DNA from: Arenibacter sp. 6A1
GTDB lineage: Bacteria > Bacteroidota > Bacteroidia > Flavobacteriales > Flavobacteriaceae
NCBI RefSeq assembly: GCF_012272855.1
Contig: NZ_JAAXCQ010000006.1
Span: forward strand, 1 to 64,000
Direction: 5' to 3'
Length of the DNA stretch: 64,000 nt
Below are positions 54,303 through 62,616 of the stretch, piece by piece. The position numbers were made by a program, and so were the translations under genes. Each line of letters begins with the position of its first letter. Positions within the stretch are counted from its first letter, which is position 1. The notes beneath the pieces were generated by a model. The model ran no database searches. It was not told the origin of the DNA and worked only from the letters and a program-made list of their open reading frames with translations.

Positions 54303-54310
54303 CAAAAATA
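54303..54310 (-). promoter_or_regulatory. -7 promoter element of pepT
   Basis: CAAAAATA on the plus strand reads TATTTTTG on the minus strand, 16 bp before the start, implying a leader of about 10 nt. Confidence 0.45.
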
Positions 54311-54359
54311 CTGTTTATATAGTAGTAAGCGAATACTTGTTTAAGACAAATTACCTTGT

Positions 54360-54776
54360 ATGAATTTAAACCAGACCTTCCTTTTTATAACGCTGATAGC
54401 TTCTTTTTTTTCTTTGCACGCACAGAACGATTGCGGGTTGGGAATTGGGATTGGCGATACAGATAATATTATTCAGGTTTTTCAGCTTAATGGAGAACAG
54501 CTTGCTAAATTAGAGGAGTTTAAGGCGGCTTTGGAGGGCGAAATGCGGGGCATTGAGGAGGCGGAAGTTATCCTTTTTGAAAAACATCCTCAAAGTACGG
54601 CCGAGGAATTAACTGATTTAGGCAAAAAGCACGAGGCGTTGCAGTTGCAAATGGTAGCAGTTTCCAGAAAATACGATTTAAAATTACTGGCCTTATTTAA
54701 TGAAAAACAGTATGTTAGGTATATTTCCCTCTGTAAAGAAGTCTCTAGGAAACCCTTGGATTTTAAACGGGAATAA
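54360..54776 (+). CDS. Secreted helical protein, possibly Spy-like
   Basis: 138 residues with a signal peptide (cleavage near HAQ, 20-22). The mature part is helical and charged (QLNGEQLAKLEEFKAALEGE, then KHEALQLQMVAVSRKYDLKL) and ends with ALFNEKQYVRYISLCKE, which recalls the LTxxQ-type motif of Spy/CpxP-like periplasmic chaperones. The likeness is weak. Divergent from pepT. Confidence 0.65.
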   Translation: MNLNQTFLFITLIASFFSLHAQNDCGLGIGIGDTDNIIQVFQLNGEQLAKLEEFKAALEGEMRGIEEAEVILFEKHPQSTAEELTDLGKKHEALQLQMVAVSRKYDLKLLALFNEKQYVRYISLCKEVSRKPLDFKRE

Positions 54777-54835
54777 ATTTCATAACTATGTTAATAAAAC
54801 TACGGTATAAAGGATAGAATACTTCTGTTAGTTTG

Positions 54836-54843
54836 TATTTTTG
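54836..54843 (+). promoter_or_regulatory. -7 promoter element of pyrD
   Basis: TATTTTTG matches TAnnTTTG, 16 bp before the ATG at 54860. Confidence 0.5.
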
Positions 54844-54859
54844 TGAAAATTATTTTTAC

Positions 54860-55900
54860 ATGTACAAGCTTATAATTCGTCCTATACTTTTCCTCTTTGA
54901 TCCCGAAAAAGTACATCATCTTATTTTTAATTCCGTTCGTTTTTTTAAAAAAATCGGCTTGTCCGGTTTGTTTAGATCTCTTTATGTGCTAGACGACCCT
55001 CGGTTGGAGCGGGAGTTATTTGGTCTGAAATTTAAAAACCCTGTAGGTTTGGCTGCTGGTTTCGATAAGGATGCCAAATTGTATAACGAATTAGCAGATT
55101 TTGGTTTCGGATTTATTGAAATAGGAACCCTGACGCCAAAGCCACAAGACGGAAATCCAAAAAAACGCTTGTTTCGTTTAAAATCGGATAGTGCTATTGT
55201 AAACCGAATGGGGTTTAACAACCAGGGAGTAATGACCGCTGTTGAAAACCTTAAAAAGCCCCACAATATATTGGTGGGCGGTAATATTGGAAAAAACAAG
55301 ATAACCCCTAATGAGCTGGCCGTAAAGGATTATTTGATATGCTTTGATGCTTTGTTCGATTATGTAGACTATTTTGTTGTCAATGTAAGTTCGCCCAACA
55401 CTCCAGGGCTGCGAGAGCTTCAGGATAGGGCTCCATTGACTGCTTTGTTATTGGATCTTAAAAAAGAAAACACCAAGTTGGCAAAGGAAAAAGGAACGAA
55501 GGAAAAACCGATCCTTTTAAAAATTGCTCCAGATTTAACGGATAGCCAGTTAATGGATATCATAGGGATTGTAAACGATACTGTCATTGATGGAGTTATT
55601 GCGACAAATACTACCATTGCTCGTGAAAATTTGAGTTCTCCAAAAGAGCTACAAGAAGAAATGGGAGGTTTAAGTGGTAAACCATTGACCAAAAGAAGTA
55701 CCGAGGTAATCCGATTTCTTTCTCAAAAAAGTAATAAAGCGTTTCCTATTATAGGGGTGGGAGGTATACATTCTGCCGAAGATGCTATTGAGAAATTGGA
55801 GGCAGGAGCAGATTTAATTCAATTGTGGACAGGCTTTATTTACGAAGGGCCGGCACTGATAAAGAAAATCAATAAGGCTATTTTAAGCACTAATAAATAG
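54860..55900 (+). CDS. pyrD: Dihydroorotate dehydrogenase (quinone)
   Basis: Class 2 enzyme that oxidises dihydroorotate to orotate with FMN and passes electrons to quinone at the inner membrane. The N-terminal helical extension ([20 protein letters not shown]) is the membrane-association domain found only in class 2. [10 protein letters not shown] at 63-72, the SSPNTPGLR segment at 177-185 with the catalytic Ser, and [11 protein letters not shown] near the end bind FMN and substrate. 346 residues from the ATG at 54860; the longer frame starts before the promoter. Confidence 0.96.
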   Translation: MYKLIIRPILFLFDPEKVHHLIFNSVRFFKKIGLSGLFRSLYVLDDPRLERELFGLKFKNPVGLAAGFDKDAKLYNELADFGFGFIEIGTLTPKPQDGNPKKRLFRLKSDSAIVNRMGFNNQGVMTAVENLKKPHNILVGGNIGKNKITPNELAVKDYLICFDALFDYVDYFVVNVSSPNTPGLRELQDRAPLTALLLDLKKENTKLAKEKGTKEKPILLKIAPDLTDSQLMDIIGIVNDTVIDGVIATNTTIARENLSSPKELQEEMGGLSGKPLTKRSTEVIRFLSQKSNKAFPIIGVGGIHSAEDAIEKLEAGADLIQLWTGFIYEGPALIKKINKAILSTNK

Positions 55901-55927
55901 GACGTATTAGTGTTTCTACCATAAGAA

Positions 55928-55959
55928 TGCTTACTGCCTTCGCTAGGAGGTAGTAAGCA
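55928..55959 (+). terminator. Hairpin after pyrD
   Basis: TGCTTACTGCCT (55928-55939) pairs with AGGTAGTAAGCA (55948-55959), 12 bp with one G-T. There is no long T tract, so it is only a probable terminator. Confidence 0.5.
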
Positions 55960-55982
55960 ATAGAATTGCTTGGTAAGGGCTA

Positions 55983-55990
55983 TAATTTTG
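55983..55990 (+). promoter_or_regulatory. -7 promoter element of the LysE gene
   Basis: TAATTTTG fits TAnnTTTG, 46 bp before the GTG start at 56037. Confidence 0.4.
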
Positions 55991-56036
55991 AACAAGGAAA
56001 ATTACGGATCTTAGATAAGCTTCAATTTTTATTAGC

Positions 56037-56663
56037 GTGAATTACGAAATCCTATACACCTTTGTCTTTTCTACGGCATTACTGGCAATTTCGCCCGGAC
56101 CTGATAATATATATGTGCTTGTACAGAGCATGTGTAATGGGAAAAAGTATGGAATAGCTACGGTTGCCGGGTTGATGACGGGTTGTTTGGTACATGCCAC
56201 TCTCTTGGCTTTTGGGGTTTCTGCACTTATCAAGGAAAACGAGAAGTTATTTTTTATTATTAAATTGTTTGGGGCCCTGTACTTGTTTTATTTGGCTTAT
56301 CGTGTTTATAAGAGCAGTGGGGATATCAGCATTTCCGAGGATGGTGTGCCTAGAAAAGGATTGCTTCAATTGTATAAACAGGGTTTTATCATGAACGTTT
56401 TAAACCCAAAGGTGACCATTTTTTTCTTGGCATTTTTTCCTGGGTTTCTATTTAGTAAAGAACTGAACATGGTAGTGCAGTTCTATATACTGACTGCCAT
56501 TTTTATAATAGTTTCTTTTGTAGTCTTTAGTGGGATAGCGATTCTTTCGGGAACGATAGCTACCTATATTAAGGGGCATCCAAAGCTTGGCAGTATCTTA
56601 AAGTGGGTTCAGATAATTGTTTTTACAAGCATTGGTATTTATCTATTGTTATCTGATAAATAA
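56037..56663 (+). CDS. LysE/RhtB-family exporter
   Basis: Inner-membrane exporter of 208 residues with about six helices, of the LysE/RhtB amino-acid efflux family. The diagnostic LLAISPGPDNIYVLVQSMCN near the N-terminus and GFIMNVLNPKVTIFFLAFFP in the middle are clear. The exported compound (amino acid or homoserine lactone) is unknown. Starts with GTG at 56037. The HMG-CoA lyase gene follows after 33 bp but has its own -7 element. Confidence 0.9.
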   Translation: MNYEILYTFVFSTALLAISPGPDNIYVLVQSMCNGKKYGIATVAGLMTGCLVHATLLAFGVSALIKENEKLFFIIKLFGALYLFYLAYRVYKSSGDISISEDGVPRKGLLQLYKQGFIMNVLNPKVTIFFLAFFPGFLFSKELNMVVQFYILTAIFIIVSFVVFSGIAILSGTIATYIKGHPKLGSILKWVQIIVFTSIGIYLLLSDK

Positions 56664-56667
56664 TGCT

Positions 56668-56675
56668 AATTTTGA
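56668..56675 (+). promoter_or_regulatory. Promoter of the HMG-CoA lyase gene
   Basis: TAATTTTG fits the -7 consensus, with a TTG 18 bp upstream (56647-56649) as possible -33 element. Confidence 0.45.
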
Positions 56676-56696
56676 TAAAGCTATTTTCTATTTTGA

Positions 56697-57563
56697 ATGT
56701 CTGATACGGTAAAAATTATAGAATGTCCTAGAGATGCCATGCAAGGCATCAAAACCTTTATTCCTACCGAAAAAAAGGTTAAGTATATTCAGTCTTTGTT
56801 GAACTGTGGTTTTGATACCATTGATTTTGGTAGTTTTGTTTCTCCAAAGGCTATTCCGCAAATGACCGATACTGCCGAGGTACTCTCTTTGTTAGATCTT
56901 TCCAAGACAAAAAGTAAGTTATTGGCTATTGTAGCCAATGTACGGGGAGCACAGGCTGCGGCCGAACACCATGAAATTGACTATTTAGGCTACCCGTTTT
57001 CCATATCCGAGAATTTTCAGATGAGAAACACCCACAAGACTATTGCAGAATCTGTGGTAAGCTTGCAAGAAATACAAAAGATAGCCGCGGATAGTGGAAA
57101 AGAAGTGGTGACCTATATCTCCATGGGATTTGGAAACCCTTATGGGGACCCCTGGAATGTTGATATAGTAGGGGAGTGGACGGAAAAACTTTCTGATATG
57201 GGACTAAAGATCCTTTCTTTATCCGATACTGTGGGCACTTCTACCCCGGAGCAGATCGATTATTTGTTTTCTAATTTAATACCCAAGTACCCACATATTG
57301 AATTTGGCGCACATTTGCATACTACTCCTTCTAAATGGCACGAAAAGGTTGATGCGGCCTACCAGGCGGGTTGTCGACGTTTTGACGGTGCTGTCCAAGG
57401 TTTTGGCGGCTGCCCAATGGCCAAGGACGAGCTGACCGGTAATATGCCTACCGAGAAAATGTTGTCTTATTTTACGGCGAAGAAGGTAAACGCCAATGTG
57501 AATTGGATGGTCTTTGAAGCTGCTTATAATAAGGCTACCGAACTGTTTTCTGCCTATCATTAA
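56697..57563 (+). CDS. Hydroxymethylglutaryl-CoA lyase
   Basis: Cleaves HMG-CoA to acetoacetate and acetyl-CoA, the last step of leucine breakdown. TIM-barrel enzyme of 288 residues. The active-site motif PRDAMQ at 11-16 keeps Arg, Asp and Gln but differs from the usual PRDGLQ. The metal-binding HLH is at 206-208, and the Cys loop GGCPMAKDELTGN has Cys239. Other leucine-pathway genes (methylcrotonyl-CoA carboxylase) are not in the window, although ilvE is. Confidence 0.9.
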   Translation: MSDTVKIIECPRDAMQGIKTFIPTEKKVKYIQSLLNCGFDTIDFGSFVSPKAIPQMTDTAEVLSLLDLSKTKSKLLAIVANVRGAQAAAEHHEIDYLGYPFSISENFQMRNTHKTIAESVVSLQEIQKIAADSGKEVVTYISMGFGNPYGDPWNVDIVGEWTEKLSDMGLKILSLSDTVGTSTPEQIDYLFSNLIPKYPHIEFGAHLHTTPSKWHEKVDAAYQAGCRRFDGAVQGFGGCPMAKDELTGNMPTEKMLSYFTAKKVNANVNWMVFEAAYNKATELFSAYH

Positions 57564-57967
57564 TGTGGCCAATAGACTAGCGACTATACATCCGAAAAGA
57601 TTTTTACGGAGCTTATTCCTTGTAAAGATGTTGATTTATACCAGTGTTTGGAGGTTTTTCAAGCAATGCTTCCTAAATATAGATCAGAAATACACTTCTA
57701 TAGGTATGAAATTATTTTGCGTTAGGGATGGCGGCGGCATCCCCGCAGCGAAGCAAGGGATATAGCCAAGAGCCCGACCGACGTAGGAGGGAACGCCCAA
57801 GTGATGATCCTAAAACGCTGATAACGTTGAATATGTGGATGGTGCATACTACCTTCTATATAGATCTGATTCATAAATAATATTGGGAAATACGCTGGCA
57901 TGACTTTGTTTGGAATAAGCTGACTTTTAAAATTATTAACTTTTATTTATAATTAGTTTAAATAAAC
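57564..57967. other. Intergenic region before the porin gene
   Basis: About 400 bp containing the sixth 80-bp repeat (57719-57798). No gene is visible; the short reading frames across it come from the repeat. Confidence 0.5.
57719..57798 (+). repeat. 80-bp intergenic repeat, copy 6
   Basis: Full-length copy 156 bp after the HMG-CoA lyase stop. GGGATG/CATCCC pairing is possible as in copy 4. It has GACGTAGG where most have GACGAAGG. Confidence 0.9.
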
Positions 57968-57998
57968 TTTGTGAGATTGGTTCCTGTTATTATATTTG
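57968..57998 (+). promoter_or_regulatory. Complete -33/-7 promoter of the porin gene
   Basis: TTTG at 57968-57971 and TATATTTG at 57991-57998 are separated by 19 bp, an exact match to the Bacteroidota vegetative promoter. The leader to the ATG at 58050 is about 45 nt. Confidence 0.8.
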
Positions 57999-58049
57999 CA
58001 CTCGTTTTTAAAAATTATTTACAATAAGTCTAAATAAGGATAAACCAAA

Positions 58050-59222
58050 ATGAAGAAGTTAATTTATTTATCAACATTATTATTATCTGCAAATATTTTT
58101 GCGCAAGGTATAACCGATACCACATCAACAAATCCTCAATTCCAAGTAAATTCTGCTCAGCGAATCTTATCGGGAGTACATGGATCTGCCGTAACCTTGG
58201 GTGCTTATGGAGAAATGTTATACAACCAGCCAGAAGGAGATAACGGAGAATTAGATGTGCAACGATTGGTGGTTTTATTGGGATATAAGTTTAACGATAA
58301 AACGCAGTTCTTTACCGAAATAGAATTGGAGCACGTAGAAGAAGTTTACGTAGAACAGGCATTTGTAAACTATAATGTTGCCAATAATGTAAACCTTAGA
58401 GGAGGTTTAATGTTAGTACCTATGGGGATCATTAACGAGTATCATGAGCCTACGACCTTTAACGGTGTAGAGCGTCCGGCTATGGACAATGTGATAGTGC
58501 CAACTACTTGGAGAGAATTAGGAGTAGGGGTAAGTGGTAGACTTAATAGCTTGTCTTTAGGGTACCAAGCCTATATTTTTAACGGCTTTAAATCTACCAT
58601 ATCTAATGGTGCCGATGGTGCTAGTGGTTTCTTGAAAGGATCGAATGGTTTAAGAAGCGGTAGACAAAAGGGGATTAAATCTACTGTAGATAGCCCTACT
58701 TTTTCTGCGAAAGTTGATTATTACGGAGTACCTGGATTGCGTTTAGGCTTGTCTTCCTACGTAGGGAAAACCCAAGCTGCTGACGACGTAGAAAACCTAG
58801 AAGGTGCCAATATTGGGATCACTATGGTAGGATTGGATGCTCGTTATGCTTATGAAAGATTTACTGCTAGAGGACAGTTTATTCATGCTTCTCTTTCCGA
58901 TACAGATGATTACAATGCTTTGACAGGTAGAGACCTTGGTAGTGAATTACAAGGATGGTATGTAGAAGGTGCTTATAATTTGTTGCCAAGAAATAAGGAA
59001 CAAAAACTATTTGCTTTTACACGTTACGAAAAATACAATACGCATGCTGCTACTGCTGGTGGTTTGCAGAAGAATAAAGACTATGACAGAACCGATGTGA
59101 CAACTGGATTAAGTTATCATATTGCTCCAGGAGTAGTGTTAAAAGGTGATTATCAGTTCAGGACCAATGAGGGTAGTGGAGCGGCTAATCGTTTGAATTT
59201 CGGAATTGGGGTATGGTTTTAA
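58050..59222 (+). CDS. Outer-membrane porin
   Basis: 390-residue outer-membrane beta-barrel, signal peptide 1-18 (ANIFAQ). The strand pattern (VTLGAYGEMLYNQPEGDNGE, QFFTEIELEHVEEVYVEQAF, NLRGGLMLVPMGIINEYHEP) and terminal Phe (NFGIGVWF) resemble phosphate-selective-porin-like (OprO/OprP) proteins. A strong promoter lies in front. The FMN-binding protein gene follows after 51 bp but has its own promoter element. Confidence 0.82.
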   Translation: MKKLIYLSTLLLSANIFAQGITDTTSTNPQFQVNSAQRILSGVHGSAVTLGAYGEMLYNQPEGDNGELDVQRLVVLLGYKFNDKTQFFTEIELEHVEEVYVEQAFVNYNVANNVNLRGGLMLVPMGIINEYHEPTTFNGVERPAMDNVIVPTTWRELGVGVSGRLNSLSLGYQAYIFNGFKSTISNGADGASGFLKGSNGLRSGRQKGIKSTVDSPTFSAKVDYYGVPGLRLGLSSYVGKTQAADDVENLEGANIGITMVGLDARYAYERFTARGQFIHASLSDTDDYNALTGRDLGSELQGWYVEGAYNLLPRNKEQKLFAFTRYEKYNTHAATAGGLQKNKDYDRTDVTTGLSYHIAPGVVLKGDYQFRTNEGSGAANRLNFGIGVWF

Positions 59223-59261
59223 TCAACCCCAATTTTATTATTAAAAATAATTCTAAATTAG

Positions 59262-59269
59262 TATTTTTG
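59262..59269 (+). promoter_or_regulatory. -7 element next to the FMN-protein start codon
   Basis: TATTTTTG ends 4 bp before the ATG at 59274. If used, the transcript would start at or next to the ATG, that is, be leaderless. The gene may instead be read only from the porin promoter. Confidence 0.4.
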
Positions 59270-59273
59270 TACG

Positions 59274-59810
59274 ATGCTGAAGAAAATTAGAATTACTGGG
59301 TTTATAATGGCTACGGCCTTTATGGTTTTAGGTTTTGGATTGCCTAAACACCTTCAAAATAGAGTGAATAAGGAGGTAGAGAAAGTTTTCAATACCTCCG
59401 TATTTACTTTAAAATCTGTTTCCGTGCCTAACGGGATCAATGCCTCCTTGCCTACCAAGATAACCTCGGAGAATTTCTTTTCGGTGAAAACCGATACTGG
59501 AGTTCTAGGCTATGTATTTGTCGAAAATGCGCCGAGTAAAACGGCGACTTTCGACTTTTTGTTGGTTTTTGATAAGGATTTGACCATAGTGCATTCCAAG
59601 GTACTTATTTATCGGGAAGAGTATGGTGGTGAAATAGGAAGTAAAAGATGGTTGCGACAGTTTAATGGCAAGAATGGTAAAGACAGGGTGGACCACGAGA
59701 CCAATATCGATGGTATTTCCGGAGCTACGATTTCCGTACGATCTATGACCAATGCTATTGATGATATATTGCAGACTGTAGGAATTCTTCAAGTAAAAAA
59801 TATCCTTTAA
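59274..59810 (+). CDS. FMN-binding (flavinylated) exported protein
   Basis: 178 residues with an N-terminal signal/anchor helix (ITGFIMATAFMVLGFGLPKH). The C-terminal part is an FMN_bind domain with DGISGATIS at 146-154. This is the ApbE flavinylation motif, in which Thr152 would receive FMN through a phosphoester bond. Proteins of this type carry electrons outside the cytoplasm, like NqrC/RnfG domains. It overlaps the next gene by 1 bp (TAATG), so the two are coupled. Confidence 0.88.
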   Translation: MLKKIRITGFIMATAFMVLGFGLPKHLQNRVNKEVEKVFNTSVFTLKSVSVPNGINASLPTKITSENFFSVKTDTGVLGYVFVENAPSKTATFDFLLVFDKDLTIVHSKVLIYREEYGGEIGSKRWLRQFNGKNGKDRVDHETNIDGISGATISVRSMTNAIDDILQTVGILQVKNIL

Positions 59811-60310
59811 TGAATTATAACGGACTTTTGTTATCCTTTCCCCGAGAAATTAAGATGTTTATTGGGGTTTTTGTGCTTGTTTTGTCTATTGGCTTTTTTA
59901 CCGGATTATTATTTGTTTCGGAAACCAGTGGTACTTCTGTGAATGGCATAGAAGAAAACTACTTGGGGAATGAAGATGATGACGAAGCCGAGGTTATGAA
60001 ATTTAAAAAAGGAAATCGGGAAATGCTAACGATAGTACATACCCATATTCTGTCAATGTCCATGATATTTTTTCTGCTGGGCGGCCTTGTCTGGCTGACT
60101 AAATTACCAAAAAATCTTAAGCTCTTTCTTACCGTAGAACCATTGTTATCAGTGGTGTTAACCTTTGGAGGTATCTACTTGATGTGGATAGGTTTCTTAT
60201 GGGCAAAGTACGTGGTTATTGTCTCTGGGTTTTTTATGACCGCGAGCTTTAGTGTAGGCGCCTTATTGGTTCTTTGGCAATTGTGCCAAAAACCAAATAT
60301 TGATAATTAA
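59810..60310 (+). CDS. Four-helix membrane protein coupled to the FMN protein
   Basis: 166 residues with transmembrane helices at about 17-36, 75-96, 103-124 and 132-156 and an acidic loop with EDDDEAEVMKF at about 55-65 after the first helix. His77 and His79 (TIVHTHILSMS) at the start of the second helix could bind haem or quinone. I do not recognise a named family. Its coupling to the flavinylated protein by a 1-bp overlap suggests that it passes electrons to or from it; this is inference. Confidence 0.75.
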   Translation: MNYNGLLLSFPREIKMFIGVFVLVLSIGFFTGLLFVSETSGTSVNGIEENYLGNEDDDEAEVMKFKKGNREMLTIVHTHILSMSMIFFLLGGLVWLTKLPKNLKLFLTVEPLLSVVLTFGGIYLMWIGFLWAKYVVIVSGFFMTASFSVGALLVLWQLCQKPNIDN

Positions 60311-60344
60311 TGACTTAAGCTTATTATAGTTCTTCAAAAAGTAG

Positions 60345-60352
60345 TATATTTG
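60345..60352 (+). promoter_or_regulatory. -7 promoter element of guaB
   Basis: TATATTTG matches TAnnTTTG, 23 bp before the guaB ATG. Confidence 0.55.
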
Positions 60353-60355
60353 CAC

Positions 60356-60374
60356 GCAATTAATCTCTAATTGC
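60356..60374 (+). promoter_or_regulatory. Hairpin in front of the guaB start codon
   Basis: GCAATTA (60356-60362) and TAATTGC (60368-60374) form a 7-bp stem ending one base before the ATG. It could be an operator at the transcription start or a translation-blocking hairpin. Confidence 0.35.
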
Positions 60375-60375
60375 T

Positions 60376-61848
60376 ATGCAAGCTCACCTAAATAAAATTG
60401 TTGGCGAAGGACTAACGTACGATGACGTACTTTTAGTTCCAGCATTCTCAGAAGTACTTCCAAGAGAAGTAAACATACAAGCCAAGTTTACTCGTAATAT
60501 TACTATCAACGTTCCTATAGTTTCGGCTGCCATGGATACCGTTACCGAATCCCGTATGGCGATTGCCATAGCAAGAGAAGGTGGTATAGGTGTTTTACAT
60601 AAAAACATGACCATTGAGCAGCAAGCTTTAAAGGTGCGTAGGGTAAAACGTGCAGAAAGTGGTATGATCTTGGATCCGATAACCTTACCGCAAGATGCGA
60701 AGGTTCGCGATGCCAAATCAAATATGAAAGAACATAGCATAGGAGGTATTCCTATCGTTGATGCCGAGGGTAAATTGGTTGGTATAGTTACCAACAGGGA
60801 TTTGCGCTTCGAAAAGAACAACGATCGCTCTATTGTCGATGTTATGACTACAAAAAATCTTGTGACTGTTAGTGAGGGGACTTCCTTGGAACAGGCAGAA
60901 GATATTCTACAGTTTAATAAAATTGAAAAGCTTCCTGTTGTAGATAAGGACTATAAACTAGTTGGACTTATCACTTTTCGCGACATTACTAAGTTAACTC
61001 AAAAGCCTATTGCCAATAAGGATCAATATGGAAGGTTGCGTGTAGCTGCCGCTTTAGGGGTTACTGCTGATGCCGTAGATCGTGCAGAAGCTTTAGTAAA
61101 TGCCGGTGTAGATGCTGTGGTGATCGATACAGCCCACGGGCATACCAGAGGAGTGGTAACGGTATTGAAAAGCGTAAAAGCTAAGTTTCCTGATTTAGAT
61201 GTGATCGTTGGAAATATTGCTACTGGAGAAGCTGCCAAATATTTGGTAGAAGCTGGTGCCGACGCGGTAAAAGTTGGTATTGGCCCCGGGTCTATATGTA
61301 CGACTCGTGTGGTTGCCGGTGTTGGTTTTCCTCAGTTTTCAGCTGTATTGGAAGTTGCTGCTGCTATAAAAGGTAGTGGAGTGCCAGTAATTGCCGATGG
61401 TGGAATCCGATATACTGGAGATATTCCTAAGGCGCTTGCCGCAGGAGCAGATACAGTGATGCTTGGGTCATTATTGGCAGGAACCAAGGAATCGCCAGGA
61501 GAAACCATTATCTATGAAGGACGTAAATTTAAATCTTATCGTGGAATGGGCTCGGTAGAGGCTATGAAACAAGGTAGTAAAGATCGTTACTTCCAAGATG
61601 TGGAAGATGATATTAAAAAGTTGGTGCCAGAAGGTATCGTCGGTCGTGTACCTTATAAAGGAGATATGTACGAGAGTATTCATCAATTTATTGGTGGTTT
61701 ACGTGCCGGAATGGGGTATTGTGGTGCCAAGGATATCGCTACCTTACAGGAAACAGGGAAATTTGTAAAAATCACATCAAGTGGAATCAACGAAAGTCAC
61801 CCACATGATGTAACCATTACCAAAGAATCTCCTAACTATAGTAGATAA
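60376..61848 (+). CDS. guaB: IMP dehydrogenase
   Basis: Oxidises IMP to XMP with NAD+, the committed step of GMP synthesis. A TIM barrel is interrupted by a CBS pair at about 95-205 ([20 protein letters not shown] and [18 protein letters not shown]). The catalytic Cys308 is in GPGSICTTR, and the flap carries [15 protein letters not shown] and [10 protein letters not shown]. Full length at 490 residues. It has its own promoter and a 24-bp terminator stem. Confidence 0.97.
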   Translation: MQAHLNKIVGEGLTYDDVLLVPAFSEVLPREVNIQAKFTRNITINVPIVSAAMDTVTESRMAIAIAREGGIGVLHKNMTIEQQALKVRRVKRAESGMILDPITLPQDAKVRDAKSNMKEHSIGGIPIVDAEGKLVGIVTNRDLRFEKNNDRSIVDVMTTKNLVTVSEGTSLEQAEDILQFNKIEKLPVVDKDYKLVGLITFRDITKLTQKPIANKDQYGRLRVAAALGVTADAVDRAEALVNAGVDAVVIDTAHGHTRGVVTVLKSVKAKFPDLDVIVGNIATGEAAKYLVEAGADAVKVGIGPGSICTTRVVAGVGFPQFSAVLEVAAAIKGSGVPVIADGGIRYTGDIPKALAAGADTVMLGSLLAGTKESPGETIIYEGRKFKSYRGMGSVEAMKQGSKDRYFQDVEDDIKKLVPEGIVGRVPYKGDMYESIHQFIGGLRAGMGYCGAKDIATLQETGKFVKITSSGINESHPHDVTITKESPNYSR

Positions 61849-61950
61849 TAAAGGGCTCATTTTAATGATATTAATTGTTGAAATGATACCGTAGCTATAA
61901 TTACATAGGGAAAGGGTGGTGAAAACCATCCTTTTTCTATTGATGAAATA

Positions 61951-62006
61951 AAGACATAAAAAAACTCCAAACTACATTTTAATAGTTTGGAGTTTTTTTA
62001 TGTCTT
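61951..62006. terminator. Long bidirectional terminator
   Basis: A perfect 24-bp inverted repeat (61951-61974 with 61983-62006) with an 8-nt loop and A/T tracts in both arms, between convergent guaB and the thioredoxin gene. Confidence 0.9.
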
Positions 62007-62019
62007 AAAGAAAGTAGTG

Positions 62020-62556
62020 CTACTTTCTTTCGTTATCGTAGGTTTGCCAATCTTTTTCTTTGTGGATGTTATCCCCAAAATATTTGGCTATTTTTAAAAA
62101 CGGTTCTGGTTTTTGATATCCAGGAACCGGCGATAACATATTCATTTTCTCATCTAAGAAGATCGTCGTTGGGTAGCTCATCCTTCCTTGCATCAATGCT
62201 GCTGCAAATTCGTGGTATCCATTTCTTCCCGATGCTATAAATTTAAAGGTCTTGCCTTTAAATTCTATAGGGTCTTTGCCTTCACCGTCGAGCTTAACCA
62301 TATAATAGTTTTTGGACATGTATGCGGCTACTTCCGGGTTTTGAAAAGTATCCTTGTCCATTTTTTTGCACCATCCACACCAATCGGTATAGACATCTAC
62401 AAAAATTTTCTTCGGATTTTTTTCAGTTTCCGCCAATTTCACAGCTTCTTCCCAACTGAGCCATTTTACTTCTTGGGCATTGGTAGTACCTATGGATAGG
62501 ATTGCCATACCCAAGAAAAACATAGCTTTTGTAACAGACCTAATGGCGATTTTCAT
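62020..62556 (-). CDS. Secreted thioredoxin-fold protein
   Basis: 178 residues with a signal peptide to about residue 28 (TTNAQ). The DUF255/thioredoxin_7-type domain has DVYTDWCGWCKKMD with CGWC at 60-63, and a cis-Pro loop in SYPTTIFLDEKMN. Probably a periplasmic disulfide reductase or isomerase; the partner is unknown. The gene is monocistronic, with a -7 element 36 bp upstream. Confidence 0.9.
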   Translation of the reverse strand: MKIAIRSVTKAMFFLGMAILSIGTTNAQEVKWLSWEEAVKLAETEKNPKKIFVDVYTDWCGWCKKMDKDTFQNPEVAAYMSKNYYMVKLDGEGKDPIEFKGKTFKFIASGRNGYHEFAAALMQGRMSYPTTIFLDEKMNMLSPVPGYQKPEPFLKIAKYFGDNIHKEKDWQTYDNERK

Positions 62557-62591
62557 AAACTTTAGTTTTGACTTATGTTGATTAACGACCT

Positions 62592-62599
62592 CAAAACTA
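62592..62599 (-). promoter_or_regulatory. -7 promoter element of the secreted thioredoxin gene
   Basis: CAAAACTA on the plus strand, TAGTTTTG on the minus strand, 35 bp before the start. Confidence 0.4.
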
Positions 62600-62616
62600 A
62601 CGAAAATTTAGCGGCT

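Noticed and set aside
144-57798. CRISPR array from the repeated 80-mers
   Set aside because: The copies are about 6-16 kb apart, too long for CRISPR repeats, in both orientations and without cas genes.
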